A DNA stretch of 5,922 nucleotides from Candidatus Eiseniibacteriota bacterium. Its GTDB lineage: Bacteria > Eisenbacteria > RBG-16-71-46 > JABDJR01. Where the stretch lies: the NCBI GenBank assembly GCA_013003415.1, contig JABDJR010000709.1, positions 1-5,922 on the forward strand, written 5' to 3'. The translations under genes and the position numbers were made by a program. Under the pieces are notes generated by a model. It did no database searches. It was given only the letters and a program-made list of their open reading frames with translations, and was not told where the DNA came from. The stretch's first letter is position 1. Every line of letters begins with the position of its first letter. Positions 1-5,922 of this stretch are shown piece after piece.

Positions 1-283
1 CCACAAAAGAGGGGCGTCGGCCTTTGCGCGCATCACCGTAAAGCGTGAACTGACTGATGACCAGGGCCTCCCCCTCGATATCGAGAAGAGAACGGTTCAT
101 GCGACCCTCATCGTCCGGGAAAATGCGAAGGTTGGCACACTTTTCGGTTAGCCATTTCGCCTTCGACTCGTCGTCGGTGGGCTCAACTCCCAAGAGGATC
201 AAGAGACCTCCTTCAATGGATCGCGTCTCCTCTCCTTCCACCGCAACGGAAGCGTGGGACACCCGCTGGAGAACGGCGCGCAC
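1..283 (-). CDS. dtd: D-aminoacyl-tRNA deacylase, 3' end cut by window edge
   Basis: Dtd hydrolyses D-amino acids (and mischarged glycine) from tRNA in the cytosol, as a homodimer, so that they do not enter protein synthesis. The visible 94 codons begin MRAVLQRVSHASVAVEGE, the typical DTD N-terminus, including Arg7. They contain the first active-site motif SQFTLYGD at residues 77-84, with Ser77, Gln78 and Thr80 at the usual family positions. The second signature (NxGPxT, expected near residue 133 of about 145-150) lies beyond the left edge, so completeness cannot be judged. The start is GTG at 283-281, because an in-frame TGA sits only two codons upstream. That GTG shares its first base with the last base of the rel stop (TAGTG). 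No strong Shine-Dalgarno is visible; GGACC lies a few bases upstream. The arrangement suggests expression by coupling to rel. Identification is secure; function is family knowledge. Confidence 0.95.
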   Translation of the reverse strand, partial: MRAVLQRVSHASVAVEGEETRSIEGGLLILLGVEPTDDESKAKWLTEKCANLRIFPDDEGRMNRSLLDIEGEALVISQFTLYGDARKGRRPSFV

Positions 284-2448
284 TACTCAGGTCCAGTAAG
301 AGAGGCGCGCTCCACATCGAGCACACCTTTGATTTTCTTGATTTTGGAAAGCACAATCGTTAACTGGTTCAAGTTTCGAATTTCAACCAAGAACGTGCCT
401 TCGGCTTGCCCATCAACGCCCCGCATTCCCGCTTCAATCACGTTTGTTCCGGTGGACGTAATGCCGTTGGCAATATCTGCCAGCATTCCCTGGCGATCAT
501 CACCGGTGACAATCAACTTCACCACGAACTCCTGATCTTCAGGAACATCCCAGGAGAGGTCGACCCGTCGCTCCGGTCCGACCACTTCCTCAAACGCATT
601 GGGGCAATCCATGCGATGAACCGACATACCCCGGCCGCGCGTCACCACGCCCACAATGTGGTCCCCCGGGATGGGCTGACAGCACTTGGAGAAGCGCAAC
701 ATGAGGTTGCCCACACCCTGAACTTGAATGCCTTTGGTTGAGCGTTTTGAAACTTCTTTGGTTTTCGCGAGCGGCGCCTTTTTCTTCTTCGACTCCGCAA
801 GCTCGGGAAAGATCTTTTGTGAAACGTGTACCGCCGACAGATCGCCCTGACCCACAGCGGCAAAGAGCATCTCCACCGATTCCACGCCCACAGCCTGAGC
901 GGCATCGATCAGCTTCCGATCGGGAGGTAGCTTTTTTCTAAAGCGTTTCAGCTCACGGATAAGCATTTCCCGGCCCATATTCATGCTGTCTTCACGGCGC
1001 TGTTCTTTGAGCCAGTGACGCACCTTTTGACGAGCACGTGAGGTGTTGAGAATGGACAACCAGTACTCGGAAGGTTTGGCCGAGGGCTGGGTGATCACCT
1101 CAACCACATCCCCATTTTTCAATTCGTATCGAAGGGGAACGATTTTTCCGTTCGCCCGCGCCCCTACGGTATGGAGGCCGACATCGGTATGGACGAGGAA
1201 AGCGAAATCGAGGGCGGTCGCCCCCTGAGCCAAGCGTTTGAGGTCGCCGGCCGGGGTGAAGACGAACACCTCATCTTGGTAGAGCGACGTCTTTAGCAGG
1301 TTGAGGTATTCATCCGGGTCGTCATCGTCGGCTAATTCGAACGTTCCGCTGAGCAAGTTGCCAAGCTTCTCGTTGAGCTCGTTGTCCGCTTTCGACCCTT
1401 CTTTGTAAGTGTAGTGAGCGGCGATCCCGTACTCGGCAATTTGGTGCATTTCGAGAGTACGAATCTGAAACTCAACCGATCGACCGTCGGGCCCAATGAC
1501 GGTGGTATGAAGGCTCTGGTACAAATTGGTCTTGGGGGTCGCAATATAGTCTTTAAAGCGTTCGGGGACGGGCTTGTAGATGTCGTGCAGAACGCCAAGC
1601 GCCCGATAGCAGTCGGTTTTCGTCTCGGTGATAATGCGGACACCAATGAGGTCATGCATATCGTTAAACGGAACATGGCGCACTTTCATTTTCCGGTAGA
1701 TGGAATCGAAGTGTTTTGCCCGACCCAGAATTTCGGACGGAATCCCCTCAATTTCCAGGGCTTCTTTGACGGGGGCAATAATGCTCTCGACCAACCCTTC
1801 CCGTTCAGGGCGTTTCGCATCGACTAGGCTCGCAATGCGTTTGTATTCCTCGTTATCAAGGTGCTTTAAGGCAAGATCTTCCAGCTCCCACTTCAGCTTA
1901 CCCATGCCCAGACGGTGAGCTAGGGGCGCGTAGATATCGCGGGTTTCTTGGGCAATGGCGTGGCGTCGTTTTTCTGAAAGGTGCTCTAAGGTACGCATGT
2001 TGTGAAGGCGATCCGCAAGCTTGATAAGAATCACTCGCATGTCTTTGGACATGGAGAGAATCATCTTTCGGAAGTTCTCTGCCTGCTCGCTTTCCACGCT
2101 ATCGAATGCGAGCCCGGCAATTTTGGTTACGCCATCAACAAGGTAGGCAACTTCCTCGCCAAACTCCTTGCGAATATCTTCGACCCCGCTCTCGGTGTCT
2201 TCCGCCACATCGTGGAGTAAGGCCGCGGACAGCACCGGCGCGGTGGCGCGGTTTTCCAAAAGCTCAACCAGGATACTGGCCACGGCAACGGGATGAATCA
2301 CATAGGGCTCGCCGCTCTTTCGCTTTTGATCTTTGTGGGCTCTCTCGGCGTATTGAAACGCACGCTCGACCATATCAACGTCGAGATCGACTTTTCGCTC
2401 TTCAATGATTTCGAGAAGAGGTTGTACGAGAGGAACCGGGCTACTCAT
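283..2448 (-). CDS. rel: Bifunctional (p)ppGpp synthetase/hydrolase, RelA/SpoT (Rel) family
   Basis: A 721-residue long RSH enzyme of usual length. It makes (p)ppGpp from GTP/GDP and ATP and degrades it, controlling the stringent response in the cytosol and on ribosomes. Domains in order: HD hydrolase (~25-180) with R43, K44, H52, the HDxxED motif H79-D84 and D146/N150, so hydrolysis looks intact, unlike E. coli RelA; synthetase (~235-345) with R243/K245, catalytic-type D266, YQSLHT at 310-315 and ExQIRT beginning at E326; TGS (~392-453); a Lys-rich linker (SKKKK, 553-557); a zinc-finger-like segment with C589, C590, H611 and C615; and a C-terminal ACT domain (~641-715). The TGS reads VGLHTVGA where many homologues have VGHRCxGA, so the usual His is Leu425 with a His one place later. 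The ATG overlaps the recJ stop as ATGA, with AAAGGG about 5 bases upstream as a modest ribosome site. The stop overlaps the dtd start. Both activities are inferred from motifs. Confidence 0.97.
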   Translation of the reverse strand: MSSPVPLVQPLLEIIEERKVDLDVDMVERAFQYAERAHKDQKRKSGEPYVIHPVAVASILVELLENRATAPVLSAALLHDVAEDTESGVEDIRKEFGEEVAYLVDGVTKIAGLAFDSVESEQAENFRKMILSMSKDMRVILIKLADRLHNMRTLEHLSEKRRHAIAQETRDIYAPLAHRLGMGKLKWELEDLALKHLDNEEYKRIASLVDAKRPEREGLVESIIAPVKEALEIEGIPSEILGRAKHFDSIYRKMKVRHVPFNDMHDLIGVRIITETKTDCYRALGVLHDIYKPVPERFKDYIATPKTNLYQSLHTTVIGPDGRSVEFQIRTLEMHQIAEYGIAAHYTYKEGSKADNELNEKLGNLLSGTFELADDDDPDEYLNLLKTSLYQDEVFVFTPAGDLKRLAQGATALDFAFLVHTDVGLHTVGARANGKIVPLRYELKNGDVVEVITQPSAKPSEYWLSILNTSRARQKVRHWLKEQRREDSMNMGREMLIRELKRFRKKLPPDRKLIDAAQAVGVESVEMLFAAVGQGDLSAVHVSQKIFPELAESKKKKAPLAKTKEVSKRSTKGIQVQGVGNLMLRFSKCCQPIPGDHIVGVVTRGRGMSVHRMDCPNAFEEVVGPERRVDLSWDVPEDQEFVVKLIVTGDDRQGMLADIANGITSTGTNVIEAGMRGVDGQAEGTFLVEIRNLNQLTIVLSKIKKIKGVLDVERASLTGPE

Positions 2449-4142
2449 GAGCCCTTTGCCTTTAAGTCGCGGATAATAAACTGGACGTGCCGGCCCCCAC
2501 GCCAGGTGTCGAAACTGGCGTTCAACACGGCCTCAACCTCTTGGTCTTTGTCGAACTCGTCGACCCGCTCGCCCATGCCAAAAGCGATGGCTCGCGTCTT
2601 ACCATTCTTTCCGGCAAAACTGAGGCTGAGATGCTTGCCCCCGACCACGGTTGGCTTTTCACTAAGCCGAAAGCCGCTACTGCCAAAGAGAGGTTCGGGG
2701 TTTCCGTTCCCAAAAGGCTCCAACCGATCGAGCCAAGCGACACAGTCCGCATCGAGTTCATCGAGCTCGACGGTGGCATCGATCTCCCAAGGTTCGGACT
2801 CGGGAGTGGCTTCTGAATTGGCGGCTAGCTCTTCGATTTTTTTCTGGAACGTCTCTAGGTGGCGGCGTTCGATTTCGAGACCGGCCGCCTGATGATGCCC
2901 ACCGCCCTCAACCAACAGCTCGCGGCAAGCATCGAAGGCCCGGGGCCAAGAGAACCCGGACTTACTACGAGCCGAGCCCCGACCCGTTTCCCCGTTCATG
3001 GAGATCAAACACACCGGACGATGAAAACGATCGAGCAAGCGACTGGCGGCAATGCCAACCACCCCCACGGGCCAGGTATCCGCCCAAAGCACAATTGCGG
3101 GAGGCATCTCACCGCGCTGTTCAAGCTGAATCATGGCGTCATCGAGCACCGTGGCGTCGGCCTTGCGCCGATCTTTGTTGAGTCGCTCAATGGTATCAGC
3201 AAGTTTGTAAGCCTCGACCGGGTCATCGCTCAGCAGCAAACGTAAGGCTTCGCGCGCCTCCCCCATGCGACCCATGGCATTGATACGAGGCGCCAAACCG
3301 AAAGCAACGTCGTTGGCACTAAGCCTTGGTTTTCGAATGCGGGCCGTGGCTTTCAAGGCTTGGACCCCCACCCACTTCGAACGACCCAAGCGTCGAAGAC
3401 CGTAGGAGACAAGAATGCGGTTCTCGCCTAAGAGGGGAACAACATCGGCAATGGTCCCCATGGCGACAAGCTGGAGAGCTTCTTTGTATACCTCAGGAGG
3501 CAGCATTCCCGGGCGTACGAGGGCCATGGCGTGGAGGAACTTTGCCGCCACGCCAACCGCGGATAGATTTGCAAAGTGATCTTTGGCCTCACCAATGAGC
3601 GGATTCACCAGAGCGAGGGCTTTGGGATCTTCGGAACCGGGTTGGTGATGGTCGAGCACGATCACATCGAGGCCAAGTTGGTTAAGCTGATCGATTTCTT
3701 TGACCGCGGTCATGCCGCAATCCACGGAAATGAACACCGTGGCTCCGGATTCCCGTGCCGCCTCAATCCCCGCCTCGCCCAACCCGTAACCCTCGTCTCG
3801 GTTCGGCACAAAGGGCTCTACGTCTCCCCCCAAAGCTCTCAAGGTTCGGGTGAGAAAGGTCGTTCCGGTCAGACCATCAACATCGTAGTCCCCGTGTACG
3901 AAAAACTTTTCTTTTCGGTCGATTGCCTTCCAGGCGCGCTCAACCCCAGGCAACATATCCTGGATAATCCGTGGATCACCCAAGGCTTTGAGCTTGGGAT
4001 TTAAGAACGTCTCACGCACCAAGCGATCTTCTAACCCACGACGCACCAAGGTCATTGCCACCGGACGGGGCATGGGTTGTGTATCGATAATTCGTGCTGC
4101 GGCCGCTTCAGTATCTGAACCGGGTAAGTTCCAATTGCGCAC
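2445..4142 (-). CDS. recJ: Single-stranded-DNA-specific exonuclease RecJ
   Basis: RecJ degrades single-stranded DNA 5' to 3' with Mn2+/Mg2+ in recombinational and mismatch repair. At 565 residues it matches the family (E. coli 577). The DHH domain holds HGDYDVDG (83-90; D85, D87, D89), VDCG (140-143), DHH (164-166), the TIADVVPL segment with D233, and APRINAMGRM (284-293). The DHHA1 domain holds GVVGIAASR (360-368), GSARS (389-393) and GGGHHQAAG (413-421). The OB-fold part has the RecJ-specific LEPFGNGNPEP (474-484), followed by a basic C-terminus. One oddity: the usual WHxG before GVVGI reads WPVG (W357-G360), so the His is Pro. The start is GTG at 4142: the frame meets TGA five codons upstream, and MRNWNLP resembles RecJ N-termini. 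The nearby ATG at 4158 is in another frame. Ribosome binding for the GTG itself is weak. It is the first gene of the coupled recJ-rel-dtd unit after a 134 bp gap. Confidence 0.96.
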   Translation of the reverse strand: MRNWNLPGSDTEAAAARIIDTQPMPRPVAMTLVRRGLEDRLVRETFLNPKLKALGDPRIIQDMLPGVERAWKAIDRKEKFFVHGDYDVDGLTGTTFLTRTLRALGGDVEPFVPNRDEGYGLGEAGIEAARESGATVFISVDCGMTAVKEIDQLNQLGLDVIVLDHHQPGSEDPKALALVNPLIGEAKDHFANLSAVGVAAKFLHAMALVRPGMLPPEVYKEALQLVAMGTIADVVPLLGENRILVSYGLRRLGRSKWVGVQALKATARIRKPRLSANDVAFGLAPRINAMGRMGEAREALRLLLSDDPVEAYKLADTIERLNKDRRKADATVLDDAMIQLEQRGEMPPAIVLWADTWPVGVVGIAASRLLDRFHRPVCLISMNGETGRGSARSKSGFSWPRAFDACRELLVEGGGHHQAAGLEIERRHLETFQKKIEELAANSEATPESEPWEIDATVELDELDADCVAWLDRLEPFGNGNPEPLFGSSGFRLSEKPTVVGGKHLSLSFAGKNGKTRAIAFGMGERVDEFDKDQEVEAVLNASFDTWRGGRHVQFIIRDLKAKGS

Positions 4143-4158
4143 CCAGACTCGCTTTCAT
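4108..4158 (-). other. Possible 16-codon upstream reading frame overlapping the recJ start
   Basis: ATG at 4158-4156 opens a frame encoding MKASLGAQLELTRFRY and stops at TGA 4110-4108. It is out of frame with recJ, whose GTG lies 16 bases inside it. It has a better ribosome site than recJ: GAGGG at 4172-4168, nine bases before the ATG. Such an arrangement could direct ribosomes into the recJ leader, lower recJ initiation, or allow reinitiation. The peptide resembles nothing I know, and an open frame this short can easily arise by chance. Treat it as a candidate only. Confidence 0.25.
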
Positions 4159-4183
4159 GGCTCGGATCCCTCGTACAATTCCT

Positions 4184-4211
4184 CATATATAGCATAGCAG
4201 TAGCTTGTCTA
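4184..4211 (-). promoter_or_regulatory. Candidate sigma70-type promoter for recJ-rel-dtd
   Basis: On the minus strand, TAGACA (4211-4206) is one base from the -35 consensus. It is followed by TGCTATATATG, which contains an extended TGn (4194-4192) and TATATA (4191-4186) or TATATG (4189-4184) as the -10 element. The spacer is 14 bases to the first -10 option and 16 to the second, so neither is ideal. The expected transcript would start near 4178 and leave a leader of roughly 35 bases before the recJ GTG. This is the only non-coding gap in the window, so a promoter here is reasonable. The -10 matches are only 4 of 6. Confidence 0.35.
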
Positions 4212-4220
4212 ACTGGCTAT
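4194..4220. repeat. Imperfect inverted repeat in the recJ upstream gap
   Basis: On the plus strand, ATAGCAGTAG (4194-4203) faces CTAACTGGCTAT (4209-4220) across the 5-base centre CTTGT. Ten pairs form if two single bases in the right arm bulge out. The dyad covers the proposed -35 element and part of the spacer, so an operator is one reading. It lacks a following T-run on either strand, so it is not a standard intrinsic terminator. An 8-base direct repeat, GTAGCTTG, lies at 4200-4207 and 4221-4228, 21 bases apart, which is two helical turns. The sequence is directly visible; regulatory meaning is inference. Confidence 0.4.
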
Positions 4221-4276
4221 GTAGCTTGGGTTGTGGGGGTTTTGACTATGGTGAGGTTAGCGGGATACAACCAAAA

Positions 4277-5497
4277 TCAGGGGGTTGGGAAAGCGAGATC
4301 AATAATGATTGGGGAGGTCAAACGATCGTACTCGGAGATCAGGGTACCGTTGCGCGCGAAACGCAGAACAGACCGAAGCCCTGGGTCGGCCACCCAGATC
4401 TCACTGCCGTCGGGAGATAGGGAAACCCTCGATGGCGCAGCGAGCCCGGGCAGACTCTGTAGAACGGTTCCATTTCCATCCAAAAGGGAAACTGTGTTGT
4501 TCGTACGATCGGAGATCCAAACCCCATCCGTCACTACCGGGTCTGGAGTCAGCGAGGCAATGGCGGGCAGGTTGGGAAAGATCTGAGCCACGGTTCCATC
4601 GGGATCAACCTTCAGAATCTGTTCCAACAAGGCATCGGCTAGCCAAACCCCACCATTGGGACGGGGTGCCATGGCCACCGGACTCTCAAAACCTTCGACG
4701 ATAAACTGCGGGGATCGGTCGGCAGGGGAAACTTGGTACAAACGCCCGGTTTGCTCTGCCACCCAAATGCTCTCCCCAGGCCCCTGACTCAGAAGCAAGG
4801 GGATGTCGAGCGAATCAGAAGCTCCCACCACGGCCCCTCCCCGATCAAGTTCAACCACACGATTTTCAACCGGGTCGGCGACCCAAAAACGATTGGATTC
4901 AACCAAGATGGCCCGGGGACGCGGGAGGGTCTCGTTTTCCCAAACCAACTCGCCGCCTGAGGTGTAATAGGAAACTCGACCACGAAAGAAATCGGCAACC
5001 AGAAGGCTTCCGTCTGCGGGGTCGGTGCGAATGGAAATGGGGTCCCGGACATCCAGGGCAAACGCCACCGCACGAGCATCCGGGGCCAGCTGCAACACCT
5101 GCCCGCTCGCGCTATCCAGAACCCAAGGGACGGCGGGGCCGGGCTCGGCCAGCACTTCGGGAAACAGCTGTTCGGTTCCGTCGGTAAGCTTCAATTCAAG
5201 CCGATAACTCTGCGTCAATCCATTGGGTAGAGGAGCATGGAGAAAGTTTCCGGATCCGGACTCTCCACGAAAGAGAATGTCTTCCGTCACCAGGTCTCGG
5301 AGAACGAACTCAGAAACATCTCGAAAGGCTGGCACGGACCAGCTCAACGCGACCGATTCGTTCTGAGCCACTGCGGTCAGCCACTGCGGATTGCCTTCGG
5401 TTGTTTTGTTCTCCGGGTCGAGAGGGTTCTCATGACTCCGGGTTGAACAGCCCGTAATCGGCATCAGCAGAACCAAGAAGAGAATCAACATTCTCAT
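4277..5497 (-). CDS. Outer-envelope lipoprotein: Fn3-like domain plus seven-bladed NHL-like beta-propeller
   Basis: A 406-residue predicted lipoprotein of unknown specific function. Residues 1-16 (MRMLILFLVLLMPITG) form a signal peptide ending in a lipobox ITGC with lipidated Cys17. Ser18 would permit outer-membrane sorting by the E. coli rule. An NPLDP stretch follows at 24-28. Residues ~36-118 look like an Fn3 domain (VALSW strand, YRLELKLTDG near the end). From ~120 to the C-terminus a [IV]W[VIL]xD repeat recurs seven times, with its Trp or equivalent at about 125, 165 (Leu), 205, 245, 285, 327 and 368, each followed by a short strand such as NRVVELD and a Gly-turn. This ~40-residue period fits NHL-type propellers, usually binding or scaffold modules and sometimes enzymes. 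I chose Met at 5497 rather than the in-frame ATG at 5512, because it overlaps the previous stop as ATGA and avoids an acidic MDDRP extension before the signal peptide. The gene is coupled to the membrane protein upstream. Confidence 0.85.
   Translation of the reverse strand: MRMLILFLVLLMPITGCSTRSHENPLDPENKTTEGNPQWLTAVAQNESVALSWSVPAFRDVSEFVLRDLVTEDILFRGESGSGNFLHAPLPNGLTQSYRLELKLTDGTEQLFPEVLAEPGPAVPWVLDSASGQVLQLAPDARAVAFALDVRDPISIRTDPADGSLLVADFFRGRVSYYTSGGELVWENETLPRPRAILVESNRFWVADPVENRVVELDRGGAVVGASDSLDIPLLLSQGPGESIWVAEQTGRLYQVSPADRSPQFIVEGFESPVAMAPRPNGGVWLADALLEQILKVDPDGTVAQIFPNLPAIASLTPDPVVTDGVWISDRTNNTVSLLDGNGTVLQSLPGLAAPSRVSLSPDGSEIWVADPGLRSVLRFARNGTLISEYDRLTSPIIIDLAFPTP
4280..5128 (-). 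repeat. Seven tandem ~40-residue protein repeats (propeller blades)
   Basis: This segment of the lipoprotein gene encodes the repeats WVLDSASGQVLQL, LLVADFFRGRVSYY, FWVADPVENRVVEL, IWVAEQTGRLYQV, VWLADALLEQILKV, VWISDRTNNTVSLL and IWVADPGLRSVLRF. They are spaced 40, 40, 40, 40, 42 and 41 residues apart. The similarity is at protein level and the DNA copies are diverged, so this is an old duplication rather than an unstable DNA repeat. Seven units match one closed seven-bladed propeller with no units missing. Confidence 0.8.
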
Positions 5498-5922
5498 GGG
5501 GCGATCGTCCATCCCAAGAGGATCCCTTCCCGGTTTACGGAAACCACCGGCTCCCCGGTTGTTGGAATCAGCGGGCGGTCTTGTTCACGCGTGAGCAAAT
5601 AGAACAGAGCTACAAAAGACGCTTGCGCAATGCCCCAACCAATTAGGGAAAGACGGTCGAGTTTTTGAGATTCTTCAAACAAGTTGTCTTGATCGGCGGG
5701 GGTCGCGGTTAAAAGATAGCGCTCATAGCGATCATCGGCTTCTGATTTCAGCCAGACTCCAACTCCAATACCCACGGCCAACCCGGCTCCGGCCGCAACC
5801 AGGGGCCAACGGCTGGGTCTTTCCTGCTGCTGTCCCCATTGCTCAGGGTCAAGCTTTGGTTTTTCTTCGGGTGCGTTCTTTTGATTTGATTTCAACTCGG
5901 GCTGAGCCAAGGTTGAGCACGG
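5494..5922 (-). CDS. Small two-TM envelope protein of unknown function, 5' end beyond window
   Basis: I do not recognise a named family. The frame is open from the right edge to TGA at 5496-5494. A TTG at 5910 could serve as a start (138 residues), but the frame continues upstream as PCSTLAQPELK, which looks like the end of a signal peptide with cleavage after TLA. The real start is therefore probably outside the window. Counting from the TTG: a hydrophilic Gln/Glu/Lys/Pro-rich stretch (2-34), a Gly/Ala-rich membrane helix (35-54), a charged loop (55-86) with the pattern RYERYLLTATPADQDNLFEE, a second membrane helix (87-107), then a tail ending EGILLGWTIAP, resembling a terminal beta strand. 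The Tyr-rich loop followed by a helix recalls uncharacterised proteins of FCB-type bacteria that accompany lipoproteins; this is only an impression. The stop overlaps the lipoprotein ATG by four bases, suggesting coupled synthesis and a shared envelope job. Confidence 0.75.
   Translation of the reverse strand, partial: PCSTLAQPELKSNQKNAPEEKPKLDPEQWGQQQERPSRWPLVAAGAGLAVGIGVGVWLKSEADDRYERYLLTATPADQDNLFEESQKLDRLSLIGWGIAQASFVALFYLLTREQDRPLIPTTGEPVVSVNREGILLGWTIAP

Noticed and set aside
1414..1827. A 137-codon plus-strand open frame
   Set aside because: It is antisense to the Rel synthetase domain, where catalytic residues are intact. It has no recognisable domain and no separate support.
2293..2892. 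A 199-codon plus-strand open frame with a hydrophobic N-terminus
   Set aside because: It lies wholly antisense to the rel start and the recJ end, both with clear family motifs. Its sequence is low-complexity Ser/Arg/Pro typical of a shadow frame.
3576..4004. A 142-codon plus-strand open frame
   Set aside because: It is antisense to the RecJ DHH domain. Its composition follows from the conserved minus-strand codons.
4156..4158. ATG as the true recJ start
   Set aside because: It is out of frame with recJ by one base. The GTG at 4142 gives a RecJ-like N-terminus and needs no frameshift.
4268..4287. CAACC/GGTTG hairpin at the end of the lipoprotein gene as a terminator
   Set aside because: Only five pairs with a 10-base loop, lying across the stop codon and without a following U-run. 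I do not call a terminator in the gap, so read-through into recJ remains possible.
5498..5512. Upstream ATG as the lipoprotein start
   Set aside because: It would add MDDRP, acidic residues unusual at the head of a lipoprotein signal peptide, and would lose the ATGA overlap with the preceding stop.
1..5922. Mobile element, phage, toxin-antitoxin, defence or CRISPR content
   Set aside because: I see no transposase, integrase, terminal inverted repeats, spacer array or defence domain. The genes are housekeeping or envelope genes in one orientation.

Overview
This 5.9 kb window is a compact, single-direction bacterial chromosome segment. Every supportable gene lies on the minus strand, so transcription runs from the right edge to the left edge. 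Base composition and codon use look even throughout. I see no mobile element, tRNA, rRNA, CRISPR array or sign of recent transfer. The best taxonomic hint is the envelope lipoprotein at 4277-5497, which has an 'NPLDP' stretch just after the lipidated Cys, then an Fn3-like domain and a propeller. I associate that style with diderm bacteria of the FCB/Gemmatimonadota neighbourhood (for example Krumholzibacteriota, Eisenbacteria or Latescibacterota). This is an impression from protein style, not a phylogenetic result.

Layout in the direction of transcription. (1) 5922-5494: the 3' part of a small two-transmembrane protein whose frame is open to the window edge; its first visible residues look like the end of a signal peptide. 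(2) 5497-4277: a lipoprotein with an Fn3-like domain and a seven-fold ~40-residue repeat that predicts an NHL-like seven-bladed beta-propeller; its start overlaps the previous stop as ATGA. (3) 4276-4143: the only real intergenic gap (134 bp), with a plausible promoter, an imperfect dyad, a short direct repeat and a possible 16-codon upstream reading frame, but no convincing terminator. (4) 4142-2445: recJ, single-strand DNA 5'-3' exonuclease, GTG start. (5) 2448-283: rel, a long bifunctional RelA/SpoT (p)ppGpp synthetase-hydrolase, joined to recJ by another ATGA overlap. (6) 283-1: dtd, D-aminoacyl-tRNA deacylase, GTG start sharing one base with the rel stop (TAGTG), cut off by the left edge after 94 codons.

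The window therefore holds two translationally coupled units. The distal one, recJ-rel-dtd, is the conserved housekeeping cluster known from Firmicutes as recJ-apt-relA-dtd, here without apt. It groups DNA repair, the stringent response and proofreading of misacylated tRNA. The proximal one is an envelope pair of unknown function.

I did not find a clearly new biological system. The points most worth checking are the propeller lipoprotein with its partner, the structured recJ leader, and two family-position substitutions (the Rel TGS histidine and the RecJ WHxG histidine).
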